This document shows positions 15,515-22,607 of a stretch of 31,552 bases of DNA, one piece after another. The position numbers and the translations under genes were made by a program. Under the pieces are notes generated by a model. That model was not told the DNA's origin and searched no databases. It saw only the letters and a list, made by a program, of their open reading frames with translations. The stretch is taken from positions 1 through 31,552 of the forward strand of contig CAYTRH010000018.1 of NCBI GenBank assembly GCA_964440155.1, written 5' to 3'. The first letter of the stretch is position 1, and every line of letters starts with the position of its first letter. The stretch comes from PFJX01 sp964440155 (GTDB lineage: Bacteria > Pseudomonadota > Gammaproteobacteria > Burkholderiales > Thiobacillaceae).

Positions 15515-15536
15515 TGCGAAGTGCTCGGTCTGCGGC

Positions 15537-15920
15537 TCAGCCCTTGGCCGCGCGCTTGACGTGGTCCAGTTTTTCCTTGATGCGCGCGGACTTGCCGGAG
15601 CGCTGGCGCAGGTAGTACAGCTTGGCGCGGCGCACGTCGCCGCGACGCTTGACCTCGATCGAGGCGACCAGCGGCGAGTAGGTCTGGAAGGTGCGCTCCA
15701 CGCCTTCGCCGGCAGAAATCTTGCGTACCGTGAACGCGGAGTTGAGCCCGCGGTTGCGTTTGGCGATGACCACGCCTTCGTAAGCCTGCAGCCGTTCACG
15801 GTTGCCTTCCTTGACCTTCACTTGCACCACCACGGTGTCGCCGGGGGCGAATTCGGGCAGGGTCTTGCCCGCGGTAAGGCGGTCCATCTCTTCTTTTTCC
15901 AGTTGCGCGATCAGGTTCAT
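15537..15920 (-). CDS. rplS: 50S ribosomal protein L19
   Basis: A 127-residue L19, which sits at the interface of the ribosomal subunits. The sequence shows the standard MNLIAQLEKEEM start, FAPGDTVVVQVKVKEGNRERLQAYEGVVIA, GVERTFQTYSPLVASIEVKRRG and DVRRAKLYYLR. It ends with a basic KEKLDHVKRAAKG tail, slightly longer than E. coli L19. Last gene of the operon, followed by its terminator. Confidence 0.98.
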   Translation of the reverse strand: MNLIAQLEKEEMDRLTAGKTLPEFAPGDTVVVQVKVKEGNRERLQAYEGVVIAKRNRGLNSAFTVRKISAGEGVERTFQTYSPLVASIEVKRRGDVRRAKLYYLRQRSGKSARIKEKLDHVKRAAKG

Positions 15921-15980
15921 GCTCGTTTCCTCGTTAGTGGCCGACAGAGGTTGCGCCTGCGCGCGACATGTCGCCGTTGG

Positions 15981-16757
15981 TCAATTCGACACGGCACATG
16001 CCGCGTCGCCTTCCCGGCGTATCTCGCCGAGCAATTCCTTCTCCAGCGGGCTCAGCGCCCGCTGCTCCAACAAGTCCGGCCGCCGTGCCAGCGTGCGCGC
16101 CAACGCCTGACGCAGGCGCCAGCGCCCGATCTCGCCATGGTTGCCGGCACGCAGCACGGTCGGCACATCCAAGCCCAGGTACCGCTCCGGCCGGGTGTAA
16201 TGCGGACAGTCGAGCAGGCCGTCGGCGAAACTGTCCTCACGCGCCGAATCGGCATGTCCGAGCGCTCCCGGCAGCAGCCGAATCATCGCGTCGAGCAACA
16301 CCATGGCCGGCAGTTCGCCACCGGACAGCACGTAATCGCCGATGGACACTTCCTCCAGGCGATGACGCTGGAACAGACGCTCGTCGATGCCTTCGTAACG
16401 TCCGGCCAGCAGCACCAAGCCCGCCGCGCCCGCCAGATCGGCCACGCCCGCCTGATCCAGTCGGCGCCCCTGCGGCGACAGGTAGACCAGGCGCGGCGCC
16501 GGCACTCCCTGGCGCAGTAGTGTCACACGCGCGGCGGTCAACGCCAGATCCAGCGGTTCCGCCAGCATCACCATACCCGGCCCGCCACCGAACGGCCGGT
16601 CGTCCACCGTGCGGTAATTGTCCCGCGTGAAGTCCCGGGGATCCCAGAACCTCACGCTGCACAACCCGTCGCGTATGGCCCGACCGCTCACGCCATACCC
16701 GGTCAGCGCCGTGAACATGGCCGGAAACAGCGTGACGACGTGGTAGCTTGGCGCCAT
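15981..16757 (-). CDS. trmD: tRNA (guanine-N1)-methyltransferase
   Basis: A 258-residue SPOUT methyltransferase that makes m1G37 in tRNAs and so prevents frameshifting. The trefoil-knot motifs are all present: VDDRPFGGGPGMVM (51-64), SPQG (94-97), LAGRYEGIDERL (117-128) and SIGDYVLSGGELPAM (138-152). RPERYLG and GNHGEIGRWR follow. It begins eight bases after the rimM stop and is followed by rplS, the common proteobacterial order. Confidence 0.98.
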   Translation of the reverse strand: MAPSYHVVTLFPAMFTALTGYGVSGRAIRDGLCSVRFWDPRDFTRDNYRTVDDRPFGGGPGMVMLAEPLDLALTAARVTLLRQGVPAPRLVYLSPQGRRLDQAGVADLAGAAGLVLLAGRYEGIDERLFQRHRLEEVSIGDYVLSGGELPAMVLLDAMIRLLPGALGHADSAREDSFADGLLDCPHYTRPERYLGLDVPTVLRAGNHGEIGRWRLRQALARTLARRPDLLEQRALSPLEKELLGEIRREGDAACAVSN

Positions 16758-16765
16758 GGCCGCGC

Positions 16766-17251
16766 TCAGTAGTCCAGCCCCCAGTCCACTTCGATGCGCC
16801 GCGTCCCCAGGTCCACCGTCGGCACCAGCGCGGACACGAATGGCACCAGGTATTCACGTTCACCGCGGATGCGCAGTACGTCGTGCGCGCCGGTCTCCAG
16901 CAGGCCCTCCACGCGCCCCAGCGTCTGGCCTTGCAGGTTGATCACTTCCAGCCCGATGAGCTGGTCCCAGTAGTACTCACCTTCCTCCGGCGGCGGCAAT
17001 TCGGCACGCGCCACCGCAATCTCCAGGCCGCGCAGCGCCTCGGCGGCGTCCCGGTCGGTGACTCCTTGCAGGCTGGCGAGCAAAAACCGTCCGTGCACCT
17101 TGGCCTCGAGCACCGGATACTCGCGCCAGACGTCGCCACGCCCCAGGCGCCACACCGGGTAATCCAGCAGACTATCGACATAAGCCGTGAACGGCTGCAC
17201 CTTGATCCAGCCGCGCACCGCGTAGGACGCTGCCACGCGCCCCATGACCAC
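16766..17251 (-). CDS. rimM: 16S rRNA processing protein RimM
   Basis: A 161-residue ribosome maturation factor that binds S19 during 30S assembly. The amino-terminal domain shows MGRVAASYAVRGWIKVQPFT, and the PRC-barrel part begins at YYWDQLIGLEVINLQGQTLGRVEGLLETGAHDVLRI, ending with IPFVSALV-like LVPFVSALVPTVDLGTRRIEVDW. The start is uncertain. GTG at 17251 and ATG at 17245 both fit the family; a much longer frame reaching back over rpsP is not credible. It lies between rpsP and trmD. Confidence 0.94.
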   Translation of the reverse strand: MVMGRVAASYAVRGWIKVQPFTAYVDSLLDYPVWRLGRGDVWREYPVLEAKVHGRFLLASLQGVTDRDAAEALRGLEIAVARAELPPPEEGEYYWDQLIGLEVINLQGQTLGRVEGLLETGAHDVLRIRGEREYLVPFVSALVPTVDLGTRRIEVDWGLDY

Positions 17252-17288
17252 ATGGTCGTCAGGCGCCAGGGCACCTGACTGACTGGCC

Positions 17289-17540
17289 TCAGTTGCTGGC
17301 TGCGGCACCACTGCGCACGATCCGCGCGACCGTATCGGAAGTCTGGGCGCCGACGCCCTGCCAGTAGGCCAGACGCGCATGATCGACGCGCAGGCGCTCG
17401 GCGCTGCCGCCGGGGATGGGGTTGTAGAAGCCGATGCGCTCGATGAAACGGCCGTCGCGCCGGTTGCGCGAATCGGTGACGACGATGTTGAAGAACGGGC
17501 GCTTCTTGGAGCCGCCACGGGCGAGACGGATGGTCACCAT
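17289..17540 (-). CDS. rpsP: 30S ribosomal protein S16
   Basis: An 83-residue S16. MVTIRLARGGSKKRPFFNIVVTDSRNRRDGRFIERIGFYNP is the unmistakable family sequence, spread over residues 1-41. The ATG at 17540 is the family start; the frame is open further upstream but crosses the promoter. First gene of the rpsP-rimM-trmD-rplS operon. Confidence 0.98.
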   Translation of the reverse strand: MVTIRLARGGSKKRPFFNIVVTDSRNRRDGRFIERIGFYNPIPGGSAERLRVDHARLAYWQGVGAQTSDTVARIVRSGAAASN

Positions 17541-17600
17541 GTCGATACTGTCCTCGTAGATGCGGCCCGACCTGGCCGACGGAATTCGGAAAAGCTGTGG

Positions 17601-17629
17601 ATTATATAGCGCTGAACGGCTCATTCCAA
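17601..17629 (-). promoter_or_regulatory. Strong sigma-70 promoter of the rpsP operon
   Basis: Minus strand: -35 TTGGAA (17624-17629), an exact 17-base spacer and a perfect -10 TATAAT (17601-17606). Transcription should start near 17594, giving a leader of about 54 bases before rpsP. This is the best promoter match I found in the window. Confidence 0.88.
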
Positions 17630-17653
17630 GCCCGCCGCGCGACACACCGTCGA

Positions 17654-18139
17654 TCAGTCTCGGAAGTTCTGGAATTGCAGCGGGAACTCCGTGACCTGCT
17701 TGCGCACCAGCGCGATCGCCTCCTGCAAGGTGTCGCGCTTGGCACCGGAGACGCGCACGCTGTCGCCCTGGATGCTGGCGTTGACCTTGAGCTTGGCATC
17801 CTTCAGCAGTTTGACGATGCGTTTGGCCAGTTCAGCATCCACGCCGCTCTTCACCGTCACGGTGCGCTTGGCCTTGTTGCCCGAGACCTTCTCGCTGCGA
17901 CCGATGTCCAGACAACGGATGTCGATCCCGCGCTTGATCAGCTTGGCGTTCAACACCTCCTGGACCTGGTCCAGCTTGAAGTCGTCGTCCGCATACACGG
18001 TGAGCACCTGTTCCGCCTGCTCGACGCGCGCATCCGAGCCTTTGAAGTCGAAGCGGTTGGCCACTTCCTTGTTCACCTGTTCCACGGCGTTGCGGATTTC
18101 CTGTTTGTCGACTTCGGAAACGATATCGAAGGAGGGCAT
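17654..18139 (-). CDS. yajQ: YajQ-family nucleotide-binding protein
   Basis: A 161-residue soluble protein with two ferredoxin-like halves. MPSFDIVSEVDKQEIRNAV, RFDFKG and the closing FPLQFQNFRD are hallmarks. Family members bind nucleotides, and some are reported to bind cyclic di-GMP and act on gene expression with a transcription factor partner; whether that holds here is unknown. It lies upstream of rpsP on the same strand but rpsP has its own promoter. The start codon is immediately preceded by an inverted repeat, not a ribosome binding site. Confidence 0.95.
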   Translation of the reverse strand: MPSFDIVSEVDKQEIRNAVEQVNKEVANRFDFKGSDARVEQAEQVLTVYADDDFKLDQVQEVLNAKLIKRGIDIRCLDIGRSEKVSGNKAKRTVTVKSGVDAELAKRIVKLLKDAKLKVNASIQGDSVRVSGAKRDTLQEAIALVRKQVTEFPLQFQNFRD

Positions 18140-18232
18140 GGCGTCATTCGCGGTGATGAATGACGCGATTATAGGGATTCCCCGCCATGTCGCTTAGAAT
18201 CAGCATGTTATTCATCGACATGAGGATCACCC
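18140..18232. promoter_or_regulatory. Divergent yajQ/rpoZ promoter region with an inverted repeat
   Basis: For yajQ (minus strand) there is a perfect -10 TATAAT at 18168-18173. For rpoZ (plus) a -10 TAGAAT lies at 18195-18200. The expected yajQ -35 position (about 18191-18196) overlaps the rpoZ -10, so the two promoters probably compete. Between the yajQ -10 and its start codon is a perfect 9-bp inverted repeat, GCGTCATTC (18141-18149) and GAATGACGC (18158-18166), with an 8-base loop. Both -35 boxes are poor. Confidence 0.65.
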
Positions 18233-18439
18233 ATGGCCCGTGTAACCGTTGACGACTGCATCAAGCACATCCCCAACCGTTTCGAAATGACTCTGGCTGC
18301 CGCCTATCGCGCGCGTCAGATCTCCACCGGAGCGACGCCGCGCGTGGAACCCGGCCGAGACAAACCCGCGGTGCTCGCGCTGCGCGAGATCGCCGAAGGG
18401 CTGACGGGCGTGGAAGTGCTGAAGAAGACGCCGCTCTGA
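18233..18439 (+). CDS. rpoZ: RNA polymerase omega subunit
   Basis: A 68-residue omega subunit. MARVTVDDCIKHIPNRFEMTLAAAYRARQI is the family start (residues 1-30), with DKPAVLALREIAEGLTG following. It helps assemble RNA polymerase and forms part of a ppGpp site. It is slightly shorter than E. coli omega, lacking most of the tail. spoT starts 10 bases after its stop, so enzyme and one target of ppGpp are co-transcribed. Confidence 0.97.
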   Translation: MARVTVDDCIKHIPNRFEMTLAAAYRARQISTGATPRVEPGRDKPAVLALREIAEGLTGVEVLKKTPL

Positions 18440-18449
18440 GCCGCCCGCA

Positions 18450-20597
18450 ATGTGGGGCAGTCCCGTGGAATCGCCCGCCCCCGCCCAGCCGCTGCCGGTC
18501 GGGGCGCTCGACTACCTCGAACCGGCCGACCAGGAGTCCTTCGCGCGCGCCTACGCGTTCTCTGCGCGGGCGCATGAAGGCCAGTTCCGCAAGGACGGGC
18601 TACCCTATGTCACACATCCGCTGGCGGTCGCCGAGATTCTGGCCAGTTGGCACCTGGACATCACCACGCTGATCGCGGCATTGCTGCACGACGTCGTCGA
18701 GGACACCGGCGTCAGCTCCGAGGACGTCGCGCGCGAGTTCGGCAAGTCGGTCGCGGCCCTGGTCGACGGCGTCACCAAGCTGGACAAGATTCAGTTCGAG
18801 GACAAGGCTCAGGCACAGGCGGAAAACTTCCGCAAGATGTTGCTGGCCATGGCCCGGGACGTTCGGGTCATCCTGATCAAGCTGGCGGACCGGCTGCACA
18901 ACATGCGCACACTGGACGCCATGCGACCCGACAAGATCCACCGCATCGCCCAAGAAACACTGGAGATCTATGCACCCATTGCCAATCGGCTGGGGCTCAA
19001 CAAGGTCTACCAGGAACTGGAGGACATCGCCTTCCTGCACCTCTACCCAAATCGCCACAAGGTCATCGAGAAAGCGGTCAAATCCGCGCGCGGCAACCGC
19101 AAGGAGGTGGTCGACAAGATCCGCACCGCGATCGAGGACAAACTGCGCGAATGCCGCATCCCGGCGCAGGTGTACGGGCGGGAGAAACACCTGTTCAGCA
19201 TCTATCGCAAGATGCAGGAGAAGCATCTGGCGTTTTCCGAGGTGTTCGACATCTACGGCTTCCGCATCATCGTGGAGGACACGCGTGACTGCTATCTGGC
19301 CCTGGGTGCGCTGCACGCGCTGTACAAGCCCATCCCCGGTAAGTTCAAGGACTACATCGCCATCCCCAAACCCAACGGCTACCAGTCCCTGCACACCACG
19401 CTGTTCGGACCGTTCGGCGCGCCGGTGGAAGCACAGATCCGCACGCAGGAGATGCATCGCGTCGCCGAGGCCGGGGTCGCCTCGCACTGGTTGTATAAGA
19501 CCGGCGACTCGACCCTGACCGACTTGCAGAGCCGTACGCATCAGTGGATGCAGAGCCTGCTCGACATTCAGGCGGACAGCCGCGACTCGGTGGAGTTTCT
19601 CGAACACATCAAGGTCGACCTGTTCCCGGACGAGGTCTACGTGTTCACGCCGCAGGGCCGCATCATCGCGCTGCCACGCGGCGCCACGGCGGTGGATTTC
19701 GCCTACAACGTGCACACCGATATCGGCAACCACTGTGTCGGCACCAAGATCAACGGCGAGTTCATGCCGTTGTCGACACCGCTGCGCAACGGCGACCGCG
19801 TGGAGATACTGACTTCCGAATCAGCCCGCCCCAATCCGGCCTGGGCGCATTTCGCGCTCACCGGCAAGGCGCGCGCGCACATCCGCAGTGCACTGAAGAA
19901 CACCCACCGGCACGAATCGGTGCTGCTCGGCGAACAATTGCTGGAACAGGCGGTGCGCGCCATCGGCGGCGACATGCCGGGCGAGGCGCAATGGGAGCGC
20001 TACCAGAAGGAAAGCGGCCGCGGCCGCGAGGACACGTTGGCCGACATCGGCCTGGGCAAGAAATTGGCATTCGTGATCGCACGCCAGTTGCTTGCCAAAG
20101 AGACCGATCCTCTGGTGCGCGGCAGCGCGGGGCCCATGCTCATCCGTGGCGCCGAGGGCGTGGCCGTGCGCCTGGGCAAATGCTGTCGGCCGATTCCCGG
20201 CGATCCCATCATCGGCCAGATCATGAAGGACCAGGGTCTGATCATCCACACGCACGACTGCGCGCAGGTGCGCCACTATCGGGACGATCCGGAGAAATGG
20301 GTCGATGTCGCCTGGTCAGCCGAACTGGACAAGCAGTTCGACGTCGGCATCAAGGTCATCGTCGCCAATCAACGCGGCGTGCTCGCCAAGGTGGCCAGCG
20401 CCATCGCCAACGAGGGCTCCGACATCGACAACATCCACATGGAAGAGGAGGCTGGCGCCTTCACCAGCCTGTATTTCACGGTCAGCGTGCAGAACCGCCT
20501 GCACCTGGCCCGCCTGATGCGGGCGCTGCGCGCGCTGCCGGAAGTCGTCCGGCTGCAGCGCATGAAGAGCCGCGGTGAAGACAAACAGGACGGCTAG
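18450..20597 (+). CDS. spoT: Bifunctional (p)ppGpp synthetase/hydrolase SpoT
   Basis: A 715-residue RelA/SpoT homologue. The HD hydrolase domain is intact (YVTHPLAVAEIL, LLHDVVEDTG with H80/D81, KLADRLHNMRTLDAM). The synthetase domain shows VFDIYGFRIIVEDT, KDYIAIPKPNGYQSLHTT and EAQIRTQEMHRVAEAG. A TGS domain (VYVFTPQGRIIALPRGATAVDFAYNVHTDIG), a zinc-finger-like helical region (GKCCRPIPGD) and a carboxy-terminal ACT domain (VIVANQRGVLAKVASAIANEGSDI) follow. The substrate-choice loop reads KFKD, charge-equivalent to the RxKD motif of bifunctional enzymes. The start at 18450 has no good ribosome binding site and may rely on coupling to rpoZ; GTG at 18465 is an alternative. Confidence 0.97.
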   Translation: MWGSPVESPAPAQPLPVGALDYLEPADQESFARAYAFSARAHEGQFRKDGLPYVTHPLAVAEILASWHLDITTLIAALLHDVVEDTGVSSEDVAREFGKSVAALVDGVTKLDKIQFEDKAQAQAENFRKMLLAMARDVRVILIKLADRLHNMRTLDAMRPDKIHRIAQETLEIYAPIANRLGLNKVYQELEDIAFLHLYPNRHKVIEKAVKSARGNRKEVVDKIRTAIEDKLRECRIPAQVYGREKHLFSIYRKMQEKHLAFSEVFDIYGFRIIVEDTRDCYLALGALHALYKPIPGKFKDYIAIPKPNGYQSLHTTLFGPFGAPVEAQIRTQEMHRVAEAGVASHWLYKTGDSTLTDLQSRTHQWMQSLLDIQADSRDSVEFLEHIKVDLFPDEVYVFTPQGRIIALPRGATAVDFAYNVHTDIGNHCVGTKINGEFMPLSTPLRNGDRVEILTSESARPNPAWAHFALTGKARAHIRSALKNTHRHESVLLGEQLLEQAVRAIGGDMPGEAQWERYQKESGRGREDTLADIGLGKKLAFVIARQLLAKETDPLVRGSAGPMLIRGAEGVAVRLGKCCRPIPGDPIIGQIMKDQGLIIHTHDCAQVRHYRDDPEKWVDVAWSAELDKQFDVGIKVIVANQRGVLAKVASAIANEGSDIDNIHMEEEAGAFTSLYFTVSVQNRLHLARLMRALRALPEVVRLQRMKSRGEDKQDG

Positions 20598-20650
20598 CGG
20601 GCAGCCAAGCTCGACGAGCCCCGTCGAACGCGAACTTCGCGGCTACCCGC
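20597..20650. terminator. Compact three-way-junction structure between convergent spoT and HU genes
   Basis: Outer arms 20597-20606 and 20641-20650 pair over 10 positions. As the minus-strand RNA all pair, including one G-U; as plus-strand RNA one position is a C-A mismatch. Inside are two further hairpins: TCGACG/CGTCGA (20611-20627) and GCGAA/TTCGC (20630-20640). The outer arm begins at the last base of the spoT stop. On the plus side a TTTT follows after six bases; on the minus side there is no clean T run. It probably ends transcription of one or both genes, but it is not a classical terminator. Confidence 0.5.
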
Positions 20651-20659
20651 CCATGGTTT

Positions 20660-20956
20660 TCACTTCTTCTTCTTGCCCTTGACCGGATTGGCGGCGGCGG
20701 TCAGCGCGGCACCCGCCTTGAAGCGGACGACATTCTTCGCCGCGATCTTCATTTCCTTGCCGGTCTGGGGATTGCGGCCGGTACGCGCTTCGCGCCGTTG
20801 CACGCTGAACGTGCCGAAGCCGATCAACTGCACGTTCTCGCCCTTGGCGACGGCCTCGGTGATGGTCTCGATGGCGGCGCCGATGATGTCGGCAGTGGCG
20901 GCTTTGCTCGCGTTGGCCTTGGCGGCGACGGCTTCGATCATTTCGGTCTTGTTCAT
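20660..20956 (-). CDS. hup: HU-type nucleoid DNA-binding protein
   Basis: A 98-residue HU family protein. MNKTEMIEAVAAKANASKAAT begins the helical dimerisation part. IGFGTFSVQRREARTGRNPQTG is the DNA-binding beta arm with the conserved RNP turn. KEMKIAAKNVVRFKAGAAL closes the core. It ends in KGKKKK, a short lysine-rich tail absent from E. coli HU (90 residues). The AGGAGAC sequence before the ATG is a good ribosome binding site. It bends and compacts DNA in the nucleoid; the tail should increase unspecific binding. Whether it is HU-alpha or HU-beta cannot be told. Confidence 0.96.
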   Translation of the reverse strand: MNKTEMIEAVAAKANASKAATADIIGAAIETITEAVAKGENVQLIGFGTFSVQRREARTGRNPQTGKEMKIAAKNVVRFKAGAALTAAANPVKGKKKK

Positions 20957-21025
20957 GCATGTCTCCTGCGGGTGTGTTGGGGGAGGAACGCGGCGTTTGG
21001 ACGCGGCGCTAGTCTAGTGGAAGGC

Positions 21026-21054
21026 GGGATTACGCGGAAACCCCTTTTTGTCAA
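21026..21054 (-). promoter_or_regulatory. Candidate HU promoter
   Basis: A perfect -35 TTGACA on the minus strand at 21049-21054, followed at 16-17 bases by TAATCC/AATCCC, a poor -10. A run of A and T (21061-21072) lies just upstream and could act as an UP element. The leader would be about 65-70 bases. Confidence 0.45.
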
Positions 21055-21205
21055 CCGGATAAAAATTTTTTTACGGCATCAGGAAATTCCTATGACCCTT
21101 TGCCGTCGCGTCGGCATTGCGCTCCATCGCCCCGGCGATACCTGGACGTGCAACGGCGGGACGGGCGGCGGACAATGGCAGGGTTTCAGCCCGGCCGCAT
21201 CCGAC

Positions 21206-21604
21206 ATGACCACCACCGTCCCCACGCCTTCGCCTGACGCCCGGCTGATCAACGTCTCGCATGCGATCTATGCGTTACATGCGTTGACGGTGGTCAGCGG
21301 CATGCTCACGCCGGCCTTCGTCGTCACTGCATTCGTCACCGGCTGGCCGTCGCTGATCGCGGTGATATTGGGCTACCTCAAGCGCGCCGAGGCGCGCGGC
21401 ACTTTCCTGGAATCGCATTTCCGCTGGCAGATGCGCACGTTCTGGTTCGCTCTGATGTGGGTCACGCTGGCCCTGCTGCTGGCCCTGACGCTGATCGGCA
21501 TTCCGCTGGCCATCGCGCTGGCCGGGTTCGCCGGGCTGTGGGTGATCTACCGCGTGGTGAGAGGCTGGCTGAATCTGAACGATCGCCGGCCGATGCCGAT
21601 CTGA
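21206..21604 (+). CDS. DUF4870-like small membrane protein
   Basis: A 132-residue inner-membrane protein with three hydrophobic segments: HALTVVSGMLTPAFVVTAF, FALMWVTLALLLALTLIGI and a third in IALAGFAGLWVIYRVV. The pattern HAIYALHALT, VILGYLKRAEARGTFLESHFRWQ and VVRGWLNLNDRRPM matches my recollection of DUF4870 and related TIC20-like proteins, whose function is not established. The ATG at 21206 gives the usual short polar tail; an in-frame ATG at 21091 would add 38 unlikely residues. It is divergent from HU and convergent with the repeat protein. Confidence 0.8.
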   Translation: MTTTVPTPSPDARLINVSHAIYALHALTVVSGMLTPAFVVTAFVTGWPSLIAVILGYLKRAEARGTFLESHFRWQMRTFWFALMWVTLALLLALTLIGIPLAIALAGFAGLWVIYRVVRGWLNLNDRRPMPI

Positions 21605-21606
21605 TC

Positions 21607-21643
21607 GGCACCGACCGGTGCCACCAAGCCGGCCTTGCGGCCG
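21607..21643. terminator. Two tandem hairpins between convergent genes
   Basis: GGCACC-GACC-GGTGCC (21607-21622) is followed by CCGGCC-TTGC-GGCCG (21629-21643), between the DUF4870-like gene and the repeat-protein gene. There is no T run in either direction, so termination is only suggested by position. The second hairpin shares 15 bases with the core of the CRISPR repeat. Confidence 0.4.
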
Positions 21644-21673
21644 TCCCGCCCGGGGTGCGGACCGGACGCCGCG

Positions 21674-22396
21674 TCAGCGCGCCGGCGCGACCGGCGCCAT
21701 GGGCAAACCGAACAGACGCGGATCGAGGAACGGCACGACGGGAACCGTCGGCGCGGCCTGGGGCGCGACCGGCGCAGCCATGGGCGCGCGCATCAGCGTG
21801 TTGACCGTGGGACCATACGACTGCGGGTTGGCCACCGCACCACCCCACGCACCGTACCAGTTGGGATTCAGCGGCGCGGTGGCCATGCCGGCGACACGCG
21901 GATCCAGCGGCGCCGTCAGCCAACGCAGATAGACGTTGGGGTTGACCGCGTTGAGTACCAGCGCCAGCGCGCGCGGATCCATGGGCGCCATGAGCCAGCG
22001 CATCAGCTTGTTCGGATCGGTCAGCACGGTCTGCACCGCGGCGAGGAACTGCGGATCCATCAATGCCTGCGTCCAGGCGGCCATCGCCATCGGATCCATG
22101 GGACGTGCGAAGTTGGCGTAGGCGCGCGGATCCATCAGGGACTGTGTCGATTGCAGGTACAGGTTGGGGTCCATCAGCGACCGGGTGGCGGCCAGCAGGA
22201 ATTCCGGCTCGGTCACCACCGCCAGCGCGGCGACGAACTTCTTGGGATCGGCCAGCATCTCCGCGTTGCGCGTGAAGTCGGACAGATAGTTGACCCAATC
22301 CTGGGTGGTGGTCGGCACGGCGGCTTCGGTGGCGGCGAACGCGGCGGTGGCGCTCAGTGACAAGGCGACAGCGAGGGTGATACGACGGGCTTTCAT
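21674..22396 (-). CDS. Secreted protein made of about twelve 12-13-residue repeats, function unknown
   Basis: A 240-residue protein with a clear signal peptide (MKARRITLAVALSLSATAAFA, cut near residue 21-22). From residue 50 to about 202 it is built of twelve units of 12 or 13 residues, each starting with Asp-Pro, Asn-Pro or Glu-Pro, at positions 50, 63, 76, 89, 101, 114, 127, 140, 152, 165, 177 and 190. Typical units are DPNLYLQSTQSLM, DPQFLAAVQTVLT and NPNVYLRWLTAPL: helix-capping start, amphipathic middle, hydrophobic end. The last 40 residues are Pro/Ala-rich. The ATG at 22396 is chosen because AAGGAG lies six to seven bases upstream; an ATG at 22411 is less likely. I do not recognise a named family. 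The regular repeat suggests a periplasmic or surface solenoid. Confidence 0.85.
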   Translation of the reverse strand: MKARRITLAVALSLSATAAFAATEAAVPTTTQDWVNYLSDFTRNAEMLADPKKFVAALAVVTEPEFLLAATRSLMDPNLYLQSTQSLMDPRAYANFARPMDPMAMAAWTQALMDPQFLAAVQTVLTDPNKLMRWLMAPMDPRALALVLNAVNPNVYLRWLTAPLDPRVAGMATAPLNPNWYGAWGGAVANPQSYGPTVNTLMRAPMAAPVAPQAAPTVPVVPFLDPRLFGLPMAPVAPAR

Positions 22397-22566
22397 CCGG
22401 TTCTCCTTCATCCGATAACGGCAATCCAGGCGATTGCTCTGTGGTGGACCTGCGCGCAGGCCACGGCATTGTGCCGGCAATCGCATCCTGCGTGTCAAGC
22501 GATGCCGGGCCGGCATGCGCCGCCCCGCGCGCGCACCGCCCGCGCTTGCGCCCGGCGGCGGATGCC

Positions 22567-22572
22567 TATACT
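22567..22572 (+). promoter_or_regulatory. Candidate -10 box for the nfeD-slipin operon
   Basis: TATACT on the plus strand, 35 bases upstream of the nfeD start. The -35 region is GC-rich (GCTTGC at a 17-base spacing) and poor, so this is a tentative call. Confidence 0.45.
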
Positions 22573-22607
22573 GATACCGGATACCCGGCGAAGGCCCACT
22601 GGACGCG

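Noticed and set aside
14921..15559. Plus-strand open frames of up to 212 codons over the intron's 5' region
   Set aside because: They lie antisense to the structured intron RNA and show no recognisable protein features.
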